Source: Pisolithus tinctorius (Eukaryota; Basidiomycota; Agaricomycetes; Boletales; Pisolithaceae). Taken from it: a stretch of 64,000 nucleotides of DNA. The notes under the pieces were generated by a model, which was not told the origin of the DNA, searched no databases, and saw only the letters and a program-made list of their open reading frames with translations. Location of the stretch: NCBI GenBank assembly GCA_024663395.1, contig JANFAH010000015.1, forward strand, positions 558,001 to 622,000, written 5' to 3'. The position numbers were made by a program, and so were the translations under genes. Shown here in pieces: positions 1 through 11,200 of this stretch. Position 1 is the stretch's first letter, and each line of letters opens with the position of its first letter.

Positions 1-1232
1 CGATCCTTGACGATGGACAGCAGCGTCCTATTGGAGATCATGTAGACCCGTTGGTCAGGTAGTTCGGCTTCCTTGAGGTTCCGTTTGACATTTTCCCGTG
101 TATCTGCAATGAACTTTTGGCGAGCGGTACTGTACTGCGACTCGCGCCCCGGCATCTCATCAAAATCACTGTCGTATCCGTTTTCATACATGATGTTGCG
201 AATGTGTACGTCCGCCTTCGAGCGAACGATGTACGTCGGGATCTGGAATCTCCTGCAGTTCGTCAAGATTGCGATATCCGTCTGTGTGAAGCGATTGTCG
301 AACAGGACGACGACACAGTCGAACACGAAGAGACCTTGGGCGTTGAAGTACAGCCAGTCTGGCTGATGCAGAGTCCCTGCCCCGGGAACATCGTACCACA
401 CGAACGGAAAGTCAGAGTTCGGGTCTGGATATCGACCTATTGTAACAGTGGTTTCGACGACTCCAGTTTTCGCAGCGTCCTCATGCCGACTCTCCAGACC
501 ACGGATGGCGTTGATCAACGATGACTTGCCACTACCGGCGACACCTGCGACAGCGAAATGAAAGCGACCTTGCTCATATTGCACCTTTGTTTTCGCTGCG
601 GTTATTTCGTCCAATGTGGGTATGACGACCGGCTGTATACCCCTCTTAAGGCGTTCCTCTGCCTCCTCCTGCGCCTCCTTGGCAGCACGGGCAGTTTCTG
701 CAGCTTCCTGTGCGGCTTTCTCTGCTGCCGCTTGTGCAGCCCTTGCCTTTTCGGCGATCTCCTTGGAAGCTTGCTGAGCGTCTTTAACCTTCTCTTCAGC
801 CCGCCGTGTTTCTTTCTGGGCTTTCTCCAAACGTTTGGCCCTAGACTTTTTACTACCTCGTGATGACCCGCGCACTTGCGATGCGCTGCATTCTGCTTGG
901 ATATTCTCCTCCTTTCTTCTCGCCTCCTCGGCCTTGCGAATGAGTTCATCTTCATGGAGGCGAGCTCTCCTCTCGTCCTGCCACGCTGCTTCTGATTGCT
1001 GTTGGGCCTGTTCAGCTGCCCGAGTTGCTTTGGTCGCATCCCGCGTTGCGAGTTGGGCCATTTCCAACACGTACTCCTTGCCGCTCTGGGTTTCAGCCAC
1101 GGCACGCAGTCTCGGGTTGTCACGAACACGATGTGTACGGATAAACCTGAGCCTTGTCCAGATGTGCCAAGCAAGGCGAAGTAGAGCGTAGCCAGCAAGT
1201 CCAACGGCGCCAATGGCTAGGACCTGACCCAT
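1..1232 (-). CDS. IRG-like GTPase, copy 1 (C-terminus cut by window edge)
   Basis: Open frame on the minus strand from the ATG at 1230-1232 to the window edge, about 410 codons with no stop. It begins MGQ, followed by a hydrophobic stretch and a long Ala/Glu/Lys-rich segment (about residues 55-200) that looks like a coiled coil. The G domain follows: P-loop GVAGSGKSS near 530, G3 as DVPGAG, G4 as RSKAD. The same order is seen in three other genes of this window, so the start was chosen at the shared MGQ. The family resembles interferon-inducible/IRG GTPases (dynamin-like GTPases acting on membranes in animals); the fungal role is unknown. Against copy 2, only about 35 C-terminal residues are missing beyond the edge. 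Among the four copies only this one has the long coiled-coil insert. It is divergently arranged with copy 2 (674 bp apart). Confidence 0.8.
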   Translation of the reverse strand, partial: MGQVLAIGAVGLAGYALLRLAWHIWTRLRFIRTHRVRDNPRLRAVAETQSGKEYVLEMAQLATRDATKATRAAEQAQQQSEAAWQDERRARLHEDELIRKAEEARRKEENIQAECSASQVRGSSRGSKKSRAKRLEKAQKETRRAEEKVKDAQQASKEIAEKARAAQAAAEKAAQEAAETARAAKEAQEEAEERLKRGIQPVVIPTLDEITAAKTKVQYEQGRFHFAVAGVAGSGKSSLINAIRGLESRHEDAAKTGVVETTVTIGRYPDPNSDFPFVWYDVPGAGTLHQPDWLYFNAQGLFVFDCVVVLFDNRFTQTDIAILTNCRRFQIPTYIVRSKADVHIRNIMYENGYDSDFDEMPGRESQYSTARQKFIADTRENVKRNLKEAELPDQRVYMISNRTLLSIVKD

Positions 1233-1905
1233 CCCATCAAACGATTACCTAGTCTTCATCCTTAGACAATCTTGTGTAGTGGAAATGATGGGAACGCACC
1301 CCGTACGCAGTTGGAGAAAGCAGGGAGAGCAATGGAACTAGTGTGGGGCTCTTTAAGGCCCTGTGATGGCGGCAAGGGCATCGAACTCGATAAGGAACGC
1401 CTGTGGAAGACTCGGCTATCCCATTCTCGTGCTGCTGTGGAAACCTACTGCACCGTCACATGGCCTGTGTAGATAATTAAATACGTATGACTCCGTCCGA
1501 AGAACTTCGAGGTTTAGGCCCGAATGTTAGCGAACCGTATCTGTGACTGCATGGCGGGACAGTGCAGACCAGTTGATCCACTGCCACGACATGGAGTGAA
1601 GGATACGAAGCATCCACATACATAGTGTGTGGGAAACAAGTATACGGCATCTACTAGTACATCACCGTTGGACCAAACCTGGAATGGTTGATTGGGTTTT
1701 CAACGTGTGGTCAAGGGGGCTTCCGCATGCCTGCTAAATCGGCGAGGTTAGGCTGACACCCTGGTAGCAATTGCCCGTTGCCCCGTGGTTCATTTTTGAC
1801 TTACTTTTTTGGCTGGCAAGTCATCGTTCTAGTGAGGGTACGTTTTCTTTCCTGTGCTCTTGGTCCCACCACTACAATCTTCGTCTGGCAGGCTACTCGT
1901 GCACA
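1233..1905. promoter_or_regulatory. divergent intergenic region between IRG-like copies 1 and 2
   Basis: The 673 bp between the two divergent start codons carry no coding signal I can support and must hold both promoters. I did not find a convincing TATA box at a fixed distance from either ATG. Confidence 0.4.
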
Positions 1906-2940
1906 ATGGGTCAAGCTGCGAGCACCATTCCTATCGTGCTGTACCAAGTGTATCGAATTGCAAAAGTCATCGTCAATATCGTTGACTCCATCGTCGAATC
2001 ACATGTCCGCGACAACCCGACCATGGTTAACCTCGATGGTGCCAAAGATGGGAGGGACTATGCCCAGAGAACCGCACGAGCTGCCGCAGAGGAAGCGGCC
2101 ACAGCACCTCCACAGATGGCGTTGATCGCCAAGCAGGCACAAGTAGTTGCGGAAGAGCGCCTCCGGAAGGGCGTGCAGCCGGTGGTTGTACCATCCTCCA
2201 CCGAACTAACAGCCGCGAAGAAGAGAGTACAGTACAAGGAGGGACTCCTCCACTTCGCCGTCGCAGGTGTCTCTGGCAGCGGGAAATCTTCGTTGATTAA
2301 CGCCTTCCGTGGTGTACGCAACGGTGATACTGGTGCAGCACCCACTGGTGTCATCGAAACCACTTCTCAGATTGATCGATACCCTGATCCAAACCCAAGG
2401 CTCCCATTTGTGTGGTACGATGTCCCCGGAGCAGGTACTCTCAACCAGCCAGACTGGTCGTATTTTAACTCGCAAGGCCTCTTCGTGTTCGATTGCATCA
2501 TTGTCCTGTTCGACAACCGCCTCACCCTGACAGACATCTCTATCTTGACGAACTGCAGACGATTCCAAATCCCCGCTTACATCGTGCGCTCTAAAGCGGA
2601 TGTTCACATCCGCAATGTCATGACTGATATGGGTTATGACAGTGAGAACGATGGTGGAACTCGTCATGGGGAGGCATACAACGCTGCCCGCGAGCACTAC
2701 ATCGCTGAAACGCGGGCAACCGTTCAAAAGAACCTCAAAGAAGCCGGTTTACCTGACCAAAGGGTTTACGTTGTCTCCCACAAGACAATGATATCTACTG
2801 TGAAAAATCGCGTGTTATCCCCAAAAACGATCCATGAGTTGGAGTTGATGAGAGACTTGCTCGAAGAAGCTTGTGCTCGCCGGTGCATTCCCCGCAGTGA
2901 TGCAACGCAAGCGAATGGTGGACAATCGATCTGGTCCTGA
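1906..2940 (+). CDS. IRG-like GTPase, copy 2
   Basis: Intronless, 344 aa. The frame is open back to 1771, but the ATG at 1906 gives MGQAAS, which matches the MGQ start of the other copies and an N-myristoylation consensus (Gly2, Ser6). Domains: N-terminal hydrophobic and Ala-rich segment (about 1-95), P-loop GVSGSGKSS (about residues 123-131), Thr of a G2-like TGVIETT, G3 DVPGAG, G4 RSKAD, and a C-terminal helix with LLEEACARRC. The motif set is complete, so GTP binding and hydrolysis are likely. It converges on copy 3, whose stop codon is 250 bp away. Established: animal IRGs act on vacuole membranes. Inferred: membrane-associated GTPase of the fungus, possibly in non-self response. Confidence 0.85.
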   Translation: MGQAASTIPIVLYQVYRIAKVIVNIVDSIVESHVRDNPTMVNLDGAKDGRDYAQRTARAAAEEAATAPPQMALIAKQAQVVAEERLRKGVQPVVVPSSTELTAAKKRVQYKEGLLHFAVAGVSGSGKSSLINAFRGVRNGDTGAAPTGVIETTSQIDRYPDPNPRLPFVWYDVPGAGTLNQPDWSYFNSQGLFVFDCIIVLFDNRLTLTDISILTNCRRFQIPAYIVRSKADVHIRNVMTDMGYDSENDGGTRHGEAYNAAREHYIAETRATVQKNLKEAGLPDQRVYVVSHKTMISTVKNRVLSPKTIHELELMRDLLEEACARRCIPRSDATQANGGQSIWS

Positions 2941-3192
2941 GTCCGCGCGTCTACTGCAGGACAAGGCCTAGTGCACTCGAGATGTATGTATCGCTACCTT
3001 TTCTTCCCATTTTCGTTCTCGTCTCAGCAACAGATTCCATTCTTTGCACTACACCGACACTGTATGATACCTGGCCCCTTTTTTCTTTCATATGCATCTC
3101 ACTATCAACAGTGTATTTGAACCGAACCGTAACTATAATCAGAGAAATGTTGTAATGTGGAGCAAATGCCACGCACTCGCGTACAGTAATCT

Positions 3193-4059
3193 TCACGCTC
3201 TATCCTCAGGTGCAACGCAGCGACGTCCACAGGCCTCTTCAAGTAAATCCTTCAATAACTCCATCTCATCAAGCGCCGTCTTGGGTAGGATGTGCTCCTT
3301 AACTGCAGACAACAAAACCTTGTTGGACACGAGGTAGACCTTCTGTGGTGGTATCATTGCATCTCGAAGGTTTTTCTGCACGGTTGCCCACGAGTCTGAG
3401 ATGTAACGTTGACGGGCTGCATTGTACATTGTCTCATGTTGTGATTCGTCATCATCGTCACTGTCATAGCCCATATCGCTCATGAGGCTGCGAATATGGA
3501 CATCTGCCTTTGACCGCACGATATAGGTGGGGATCTGGAATCGTTGGCAGTTTTCCAAGATTGCAGTGTCCATTTGTGTGAAGCGCTCGCCAACGAGGAC
3601 GATAATGCAGTCAAATATGAAAAGTCCCTGGTTATTGAAGTACTGCCAACCTGGCTGGCTGAGGGTCCCTGCCACCGGAATGTCATACCACACGAATGGC
3701 AACCGGTGATTTGAATCGCGATATGGAACAATCGTGATTGTGGTTTCGACAACTCCAGTGGGAGCAGCACCACTATCACTGTTGCGCAGACCGCGGAGAG
3801 CGTTGACCAGAGATGATTTCCCGCTCCCAGCAACACCTGCAACGGCAAAGTGGAACAATCTGTCTTGATGTTGCACCCTGGCCTTTGCCGCCGCAACCTC
3901 CTCAGGGGTAGGCAAGCCGACTGACTGTACACCCCTTCTGAGACGTTCTTCTGCTTCCTCTTGTGCTCGAGCAATAGCTTTCAGGGTGGGATTGGTAACC
4001 ACACGTAAGCTTTGGATTATCTGGACGATAGTCAGCAATATCGACCATTGTTGCCCCAT
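3193..4059 (-). CDS. IRG-like GTPase, copy 3, with altered G3 motif
   Basis: Intronless, 288 aa from the ATG at 4057-4059 (MGQQWS, again a myristoylation-type start). An in-frame ATG 18 codons upstream (4113) is possible but lacks the family start. The P-loop GVAGSGKSS and G4 RSKAD are intact. G3 reads DIPVAG instead of D-x-P-G-A-G, so the glycine of DxxG is valine, and the following FDN is replaced by VGE. It also lacks the coiled-coil insert of copy 1. Loss of the G3 glycine usually blocks the GTP-induced switch, so this copy may bind but not cycle nucleotide. It keeps the conserved C-terminal LLEEACGRRC. Confidence 0.82.
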   Translation of the reverse strand: MGQQWSILLTIVQIIQSLRVVTNPTLKAIARAQEEAEERLRRGVQSVGLPTPEEVAAAKARVQHQDRLFHFAVAGVAGSGKSSLVNALRGLRNSDSGAAPTGVVETTITIVPYRDSNHRLPFVWYDIPVAGTLSQPGWQYFNNQGLFIFDCIIVLVGERFTQMDTAILENCQRFQIPTYIVRSKADVHIRSLMSDMGYDSDDDDESQHETMYNAARQRYISDSWATVQKNLRDAMIPPQKVYLVSNKVLLSAVKEHILPKTALDEMELLKDLLEEACGRRCVAPEDRA

Positions 4060-4705
4060 TGATCTAGTACCATGCATAGCATCGTTAAACAAGGGGGATA
4101 CTGGCCGCGACACACCTTTCTTTAGATGGTCGAGGAATGAGAGTGTACGGACGACACCGCTGGAGGTGAGTTACGTGTAACGGGGACACACTGCTAGCAT
4201 GACTATTTGGTCGCGCTTATCGCGGGCGCAAACAGTCCTATCGTAGGGCAAGGGGTTTAAACGCGACATAGCCTGGGTAGATCGATCTTAATAACATAGC
4301 CACAAGAATCTCGCAGGCACTTACTCACTAGTAGTGACCTCGATTGGTCAGAGTGCAGCACGTAAGTAGCAGTGGTCTAGAAACCCAGGCTGAGTATCCC
4401 TCGGGTCGCGCCTGAAAGTGAGAAGGGCAGGGTATCAGGACTAAAGTCCAATTGAAAGACGATGTTTTCAACTGCTTGTTTTGCACCCTTGATCTGGCAT
4501 CTTTGTGGATTCTCCGGATGATCAATAATTTCCATCAATTGACATACTCTGGAACTGGAAGCTGTCCATCCTCCAATTCCATCGTATGTGGTGCTGAGCA
4601 GGCTTTGACCGAGACCTGGTGGTGGTACTCCATATGAGTGGATTACATAATCCCCACTGCGTAGTCTCGCTCAACCCGTCATCGCGGTGGTCAAAAACAG
4701 CTGGA
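4060..4705. other. intergenic, no gene seen
   Basis: Spacer between IRG copy 3 and the Cbp3 gene. Only short unsupported frames were found. It must contain the promoters of both divergently oriented neighbours. Confidence 0.4.
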
Positions 4706-6026
4706 ATGGCGTCTCGTTCGCTGCTCCGCGCGTCTTCTGCAGTCCGGCACGCTCGACGATATCGCCAACCAGTTTCAATACGATTCTCATCGACGCCCTC
4801 AAAGGACGTGCCAAAAGATGCAAGTACGGCCGGACAGACCCCGGCTCGTCAGCAATCCTGGCTTACCCAGAAAGTAAAATCAAACCCGGTTTTTTATACT
4901 ATCTTTCTCGGGCTCGCACGGGCACTCGGGTACGGGTCGCCGCAGCAGTTGGCCAACCGGCGTGCTCTCCATCTGTACAACCACCTCTGTGCAAAGCGTG
5001 CAGATGAAGAGGCTGACTTTTGGAAGAACGGTATGTCACGTCCCTTCCCAGTCTTGTGTTTTGTTGCCTCACGTTTTGGCACTCGCAGAGTGCGCCCTTC
5101 CGCCGACATTTCAGTCTTGGTTTACAATCACCAACTTCCATGTCTGGCTTCTGACTGTCCGCCTCCGTTCGCTCCCCGCTCCGCACGGAAAGCAACATAT
5201 CCAAGGTCTGATCGACCACTTTTTCCAGGACGTTGAAGAACGCGTTCGGTATGTCCTCCAACCTGGTTTGTTACCTCCTCGCTCGCCGTCTCCGTCTTCA
5301 CCAAACTCCCCCAAAAATTCCACACCGCTGCCCCAAGTCCGTGCTGACAACGCATCGTACATCTCTCCATATCTACCAAGCCAGTTCTACACCCAACCAT
5401 CCTCACTCCCACCACCGGACACGTTTCCGTCACCTGCCGCATATGCAAAAGCCCAGAAACGCGGCCGTGCTGCAGAGCGAGTCATCGTGCGACAAATGAA
5501 GATCCTTAAAGAACAGTGGGTTGGTCTGGGCATGAGCATGGACCTCGGACTCTTGCGCGGAGATGCGGAGCTCGCGGCAGCAGTCTGGCGCAACTTCCTC
5601 GGTGCTCGGGGGGCCGCAGGCGTCGGCCTCCCAATCGAAAGCGGGATTAAAGCCGATGAAACCCGTCCTGCATTTAGACGATCAGTGAACCTTGTCGGTG
5701 GCGCGGTCGACCGTGTGGATAAGTTGAATATCGATGCAGAAGAAATGAAAGATGACCAAAGTGGTGTCCACGATTTCCCCCCACACGAAAGTGATCGGTG
5801 AGTTATTTTTTGGTTCCATTCGTTCCTGCCGCTCCGCAATTTATGTATAATTGCCCATGGCAGGTATATATCCTATCCAGAGATAATGTCTGCCCTCGTA
5901 ACATACGTTCGACGAGAAGCTCAGCGCCTGGAAAAGGTTGCCGATTCCTCGATATTTGGACCCCGTACCGTCGGACGGGAGGGCGAGGGTATTAAGGCAC
6001 TTCGGTGGGGACCAATAAGGCAGTAG
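4706..6026 (+). CDS. CBP3: ubiquinol-cytochrome c chaperone, Cbp3/UQCC1 family
   Basis: Spliced model 4706-5030, 5089-5797, 5864-6026 gives 398 aa with GT-AG introns of 58 and 66 nt and consistent phases. The N-terminus is Arg/Ser-rich with no acidic residues before about residue 35, as in a mitochondrial presequence. The hallmark follows at the first exon junction: N-E-C-x-L-P-P-T-F-Q-S-W-F-T-I-T, then HVWLLTVRLR and the helix LIDHFFQDVEERVR. A later block (KEQWVGLGMSMDLGLLRGDAELAAAVWRN, here broken only for description) and the C-terminal YPEIMSALVTYVRRE also fit. Cbp3 with Cbp6 binds the mitoribosome exit and newly made cytochrome b for complex III assembly. A Pro/Ser-rich insert (about residues 165-215) could be coding or an unspliced optional intron starting at 5249. 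Confidence 0.9.
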
Positions 6027-6689
6027 CACCGAGGCTCGCCCCCGTCTTGTAGTTCACACTAATAGATCAGCATGTCAACCCCCAGTACCCACCCCTCTTA
6101 TCGGACCATCTGGTGCGATGTCACTTCACTGCGGATACATTCGCAAAGTGGTGAGTATTGCCAATCTCGGCTTAGACAGACTCTTCGTTTGGTCATTAGA
6201 CGGGTGCCCGAGATCTCCACTTGTCAGGTGAGGAGCCTTATATGACGTTGCTTCCCATCGATAACACCTCACGTGCTGGGGCTGTGGGACGTGGTATGTG
6301 CTTAGCTGTGTTCACCTGATCGCTGATATCACGACAGTGATTGTTATCCTCGACCCCCTTTCTTTGCGGTGGCCGGAACTGTATAGGCACGCTAAGTACC
6401 AATCGCTAATCGTGAGTTACTAGTTTGAATCGATTATCCGTTGTTCCACGGGCCTGTGCCATCGAACTATATCGAGAGCGGCACCCACATTTGTCAAACC
6501 AAGACCTTGCTAATGAAATATTAGCCCCGACCGGTGCCAATATCCCCCGACAACTGACAGTGTAGTCTACCTTCATTTGTAAGTTGTTTTACAGTACAGG
6601 GGATCAGGGTACATCAAGGTACATACTACTGATATACTTCTGTCGTGCTAGTGTAGGCACACCGTCAATGTACATAGAACTCAAGCTTC
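6027..6689. other. intergenic between convergent Cbp3 and ZIP genes
   Basis: About 660 bp with no gene seen. It contains the 3' ends of two convergent genes. Confidence 0.4.
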
Positions 6690-8089
6690 TCATGCCCATC
6701 GGCCAAGAAGTGCCATGATGCCCGTTCCAAACAGCATACAAGTTACAGCGTATGCAACCTTGCCATTGGGCGCATTCGTCATTTCTTTGTTAAACAAAAA
6801 TTCATGTGCCAGTAGCTGTGGAAGAATCGTATGGCAATTAGTTATCGTAAACTCCCGGCTCGCATAATAGTATTCACCTCTACCAGACCGGTGTAAAGGA
6901 GGATGCCGGAACTGAGCGAGTCCATGACGCCACTAACGATCGAAGCCGTAGTGCTTCCCGGATTATATGTACTTCGGACACCAAGTCCCGCGGCGATACC
7001 GATCGGGGTAGTGATGGCATAGAAAATCCCAGCTACCACAGGAACATAGTTGTAGCGCGGTGAAAGTTTTAAGAGTGATAAACGAGAGCCCAAACCAAGG
7101 CCCTCGAACAATTCTGTTTCATGCGTCAACATTCGAGCCGAGGAGAAACACCACCCAACACTCACGATGGAATACAACGACAACAAATAGAATTTTAAAA
7201 TTCTCGTCAACGGCAAGTGTAAGGCCAATGAGTAGACTGCAGACGCGCTCAGTCCAGAAGTCGCCTCTGAGGAAATATATTTACCCACCTGTGAAGGAGT
7301 ACACCAAACTCTAGGATAAATACGCCGATGATCTGAGCGAGCGCACTATCGTCAGTAGCCAGACCACCATTGCCAGTCTCGAGGTCGCTTCCATCTGCCT
7401 GCGAGTTCTTGTCGAGGTATGCTTCGGGTCCATGTGCAGCATGCGAGCCGACACCATGGCCATGGGCATCTATGGGGGGGGGTTAGATAGATAAGGCTAA
7501 TAAGAAGCAGAAGAACATACCATGCACTACGCCAAGTGCGGCAAGTTTTGCTGTTCCCCACCGGAAGGCCACGAGCTCGACGATGAAGATGGAAAACAAA
7601 GAGAGCATCGCAAGTGCGAGTGCGTACGGCTAGAGAAAGAGAGGAAGAAAAAAGTCAACGTTGACCCACAGGACCATACTAGATAAAACGCCGTGTACGT
7701 ACATATACCTGCCATGCAGGAGATAGACATGGAGACGTGAGCTCGGATATTCCGGGACTCAACAAGTGTATGAAAGCGGTGGCTATCTGATGGTCTGTCA
7801 GACGACAATTGAGTATTAAACATCTCGATATCGCCTACAATAACACCGGAACCAAAATATTTGGCAAATCTATTCATCGGATCAGAAGAGAGGGAAAGAA
7901 TGAGACAAAAAGCATGACCCACTCATAGACGGGTGCGGGGACATGAAGCCATGAGGATCTCCTGGCAAGGACAGGGAAGAGTGCGCCAAAGCCAGACCCT
8001 ACGAGGATGATGAAGATAGAGGCTATCCGAAGCCCAGTGTAGGTGTCTGCTCCTCCACCCGAACCGCAGTTGATGTCGCTGGATGACAT
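6690..8089 (-). CDS. ZIP-family zinc/iron transporter (Zrt1/Zrt2-like)
   Basis: Eight exons (6690-6815, 6878-7113, 7166-7236, 7289-7469, 7521-7629, 7709-7786, 7839-7869, 7923-8089) join in phase to 332 aa. Fungal ZIP signatures in order: CGSGGG near the start, TM1 GLRIASIFIILVGS, FAKYFGSGVIIATAFIHLL, a His-rich loop (HGHGVGSHAAHG), LEFGVLLHSLLIGLTLAV with the metal-binding His in TM4, HQLFEGLGLGSR in TM5, and LLAHEFLFN near the end. Eight membrane segments are expected; the product should import Zn(II) or Fe(II) across the plasma membrane. The start was chosen at MSSSDINCG. An upstream ATG at 8225 with one further intron would also stay in frame. Confidence 0.9.
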
Positions 8090-8225
8090 TAGGGAGGAAG
8101 GAAGGGCTAGCGTGTGGTAAGAGGGCCCCACAAGGCTTTATATATTTACCATAAGAGCGGAAGTCCACTGGACGGCCACTGGGTTTTGGCGGTTCATGAC
8201 CGTGAGGGTACCCGCAACCAGTCAT

Positions 8226-11200
8226 TTTCTCACGTTGTCTAGGGGGTGCAGCCCAATGCGGGCGTCCTGATCCAAGCCCTTGGCCATCACAACTAGTACA
8301 TATTTACTTCACTGTCCTCCACAAACTAACGTAACATCCCAAAGTTGCGCTATGAACGTTTCTTTTTGAAAGCTTTCTTCGCTAGGTGGGGAGTAGAAGT
8401 GTGACTGCAGTCTGACCAACACGCTCTGACCATTATGTAAGATCGACGACCTCTGCGGTACTCGAAACGCCGACACGGCCGATAACTAATTGTATCCAAT
8501 CATCGTGTGGGCCCGGTGCCCCCTACCATGAGGACCGGCACCCATGTATGTAGTTATGGAGACTGCGTAGGCTGCCATCAATCACGGGGCTACCCTCACA
8601 GTCACCGGGAAATGCTCAATGTGTGTGCTATCGCTTTCATCGGAAGCAGACACAGGTTTTCAGCCTTAAAACAGGCCCCAATTGAGTAACATGACCTCAC
8701 AGGGCACGCTGCAGAGCCTTCTATAGACGTTGACTTTTCGTCTAATATTAACCCCACACACATGATTTTTCCATGTATAAAACTCGTAGGGAGGCATTCC
8801 GATTCTGGCGACCTGAAACAATTCTACAGAGTTTCCGTACGGTCCAGGGGAAAACCCTTGACCCTCAATAGAGCAGACGATTGCAGGTCTGGAGCAGTTT
8901 GATAATTCCTGGAGAAGCCGATAACAAATCTAGGTTTCCGGTTTCTGGGTTCTGAGCGACCCAAACAATCGGTAAGGGGAAGGGGGACACATGACAAAAA
9001 TCATGTACCGGGAGATGTCCTGACACAGTTATCCGCCTTCCGGGAGGGGTGAATCCAACTTAACAGTCTCTCCGTCTATCTCGAGGGGGTCAGAGGTCGA
9101 TCCTGAGTATCCCTGAGCGCATCTGTCCACCACCAACTCAATTCTCCAGGCACACAATAGGACCGACCTTATGATGTTCCAGCCTTTCCCTCGTCCACAA
9201 CCCAAGTCAATCATGTTAGCAGGAGCCCGTACTCAACAGCGGAATGACATCACCTACGTACCTGAAAGGTAGGATGGAGACCATGGGACTTCCAACGACA
9301 CCCGCTTCTGTCATAGAAGGTGAATGAGATGATTCCGCGCCAATGATTATCGACTTTTGTGCCTAAAGCGCGAACGTTTCGAGTCTGCGTCCCTCGTGCA
9401 TTGTCCGAGGAAGCCCTCTTCCCATGTTTACATGACACCTCTCCCAGAATAGTCACTCCGTTTCCGAGGTAGGAAGTCGAGTAGCCGACACTGGCACACG
9501 ACCAACGTGCTGGGTGGCGATCAAAACTGATGAGATAAGGGCAGAGTCGGATACCATTGTACCATTTTTGTACAACATCTGTGTCCGAAAGAGGTCCGCG
9601 CAGAGAAGGCATCCTTCGCGTTCCAAACCATGTGAGGGCGCCAATGACAAGTCGTAATGGTATAGACCAAGTCTGCAAGAAAAAACACATGCAAAGTACC
9701 GTCCCGGCGGCAACGTCCTGGACTGGTGGATACATACATGGTTGGATCCCGCGATAACAACGCGCAGGGTCACCACCACACAATCCCCACACACTCTCAA
9801 GTCACGAAGTTGTGACTTCGGTCTACCTGACCGCCGGAACTCGGCTACGGGGAAGCATACTTGCAAGAAGCAAAGAACTCCATTGCCATCAGAAAAGCGG
9901 GTCTCGCCCTTAGAGGGGATCGGCGTTCCTTTTTTGTCAGTCACCGAGACTTGAGTTATTATCAAATAGACATCCTCGGCTGTGTGGAGTTAGAAATTAA
10001 GATGATTCCAGGTTTCATGGCGGAAGCACGGAGAAGTTGAAAAGCATTGAAAAATGATGCAGGGAAGATAGCTCTAGCATCGGCCATCCATACCCGTTCC
10101 ACGTTTCCAAGCTGAAGGCTCGTTATGCAATATTCCGTACAAAGGCTCAACTTGTTGTTCCACGGGCTTCGTACTCAGGGATACGTTCTTCGATCACGAA
10201 ACTCATAACATGTCACAGGCCGCTGCGACGCACTTAGCTTAGTCTCCAACTTACTGTTGAAGTCCGACGCCATCTAATATCTAGACATTGGCGCTTTTCT
10301 ATTGCCTGCAGTTGGCTTCACCCGGGCAGCACACTGCAACAAGAGGACTCGTTCCAACGCAGAGAAGCTTTAATAAGATGGACACGAACCTGAGAAGCCG
10401 GACCATGATGGCCACATGGCAGGCGAAAGCAACTAGCGAACCTCGACGTCCTTGGGCCGAGGGAGTGTTCGATAGAGCACATGAATGGGCCTACTCTGAG
10501 TGCGCTTTTGGGCACATGTAATGACTTTGACTTGTTCGCCAGGTCGGAGAAAAAGAGCCCAAGGATGATCCTACGAGAATTACAAAAATAGATCATGCGG
10601 AATTTAACTTATCCATCATGGCGTTCTTCATCTCCGTGATTCAGGGCGATGTCGAGCGAAGACTCGTACGAAATCGGAAGAACGTCGAAAATGAGGTTGG
10701 CAAGTAGAAGCCGTTCAAGCTGATAGTCCCAAAGTCTTGGACACCATCGTGCGGCGATACTGCAACCTGCTTGAAAGATCAGCAGACCTACCCATAGCTT
10801 CGAAAGTCCCACAGCTAACCGACGATGTCTGGTTAATAATCAGGTTTGCGTGAGCGTGAGGCCATTAATCATCCCGTATACGGTTGTAGTACGTATATCC
10901 ACCAACTCACCGATCAGCCCACAGGATGCGCATGTCATGGTATAGCTGCTTCTGTGAACGACATCTGATGCATAGTTTCCCGTACAAGGGTAACGTAACT
11001 CCCTCACGATAGGGTCTGAGAAGACCTTGGTTCACTCTTGTAAAACTTGGTTCGAAATTCACATACGCTGACACCATTCGACCACGATAACGGTGGTAGA
11101 GAGCTGTAGTCGAGTCGCGAATGGAAAGTGTCGACCAAAAAATACCCTTTCGCGACGGGGGGTACAAGTCGTAACGGCGGAAGTCCTTCTCAGAATCCCA

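Noticed and set aside
602..1213. 203-aa frame on the minus strand at 602-1213
   Set aside because: It is a shifted shadow of the coiled-coil part of IRG-like copy 1, whose true frame starts at 1232 and carries the GTPase motifs.
2206..2727. 173-aa antisense frame over IRG-like copy 2
   Set aside because: Mirror frame of a conserved gene. The equivalent antisense region of the other copies also has long frames, with no domain of its own.
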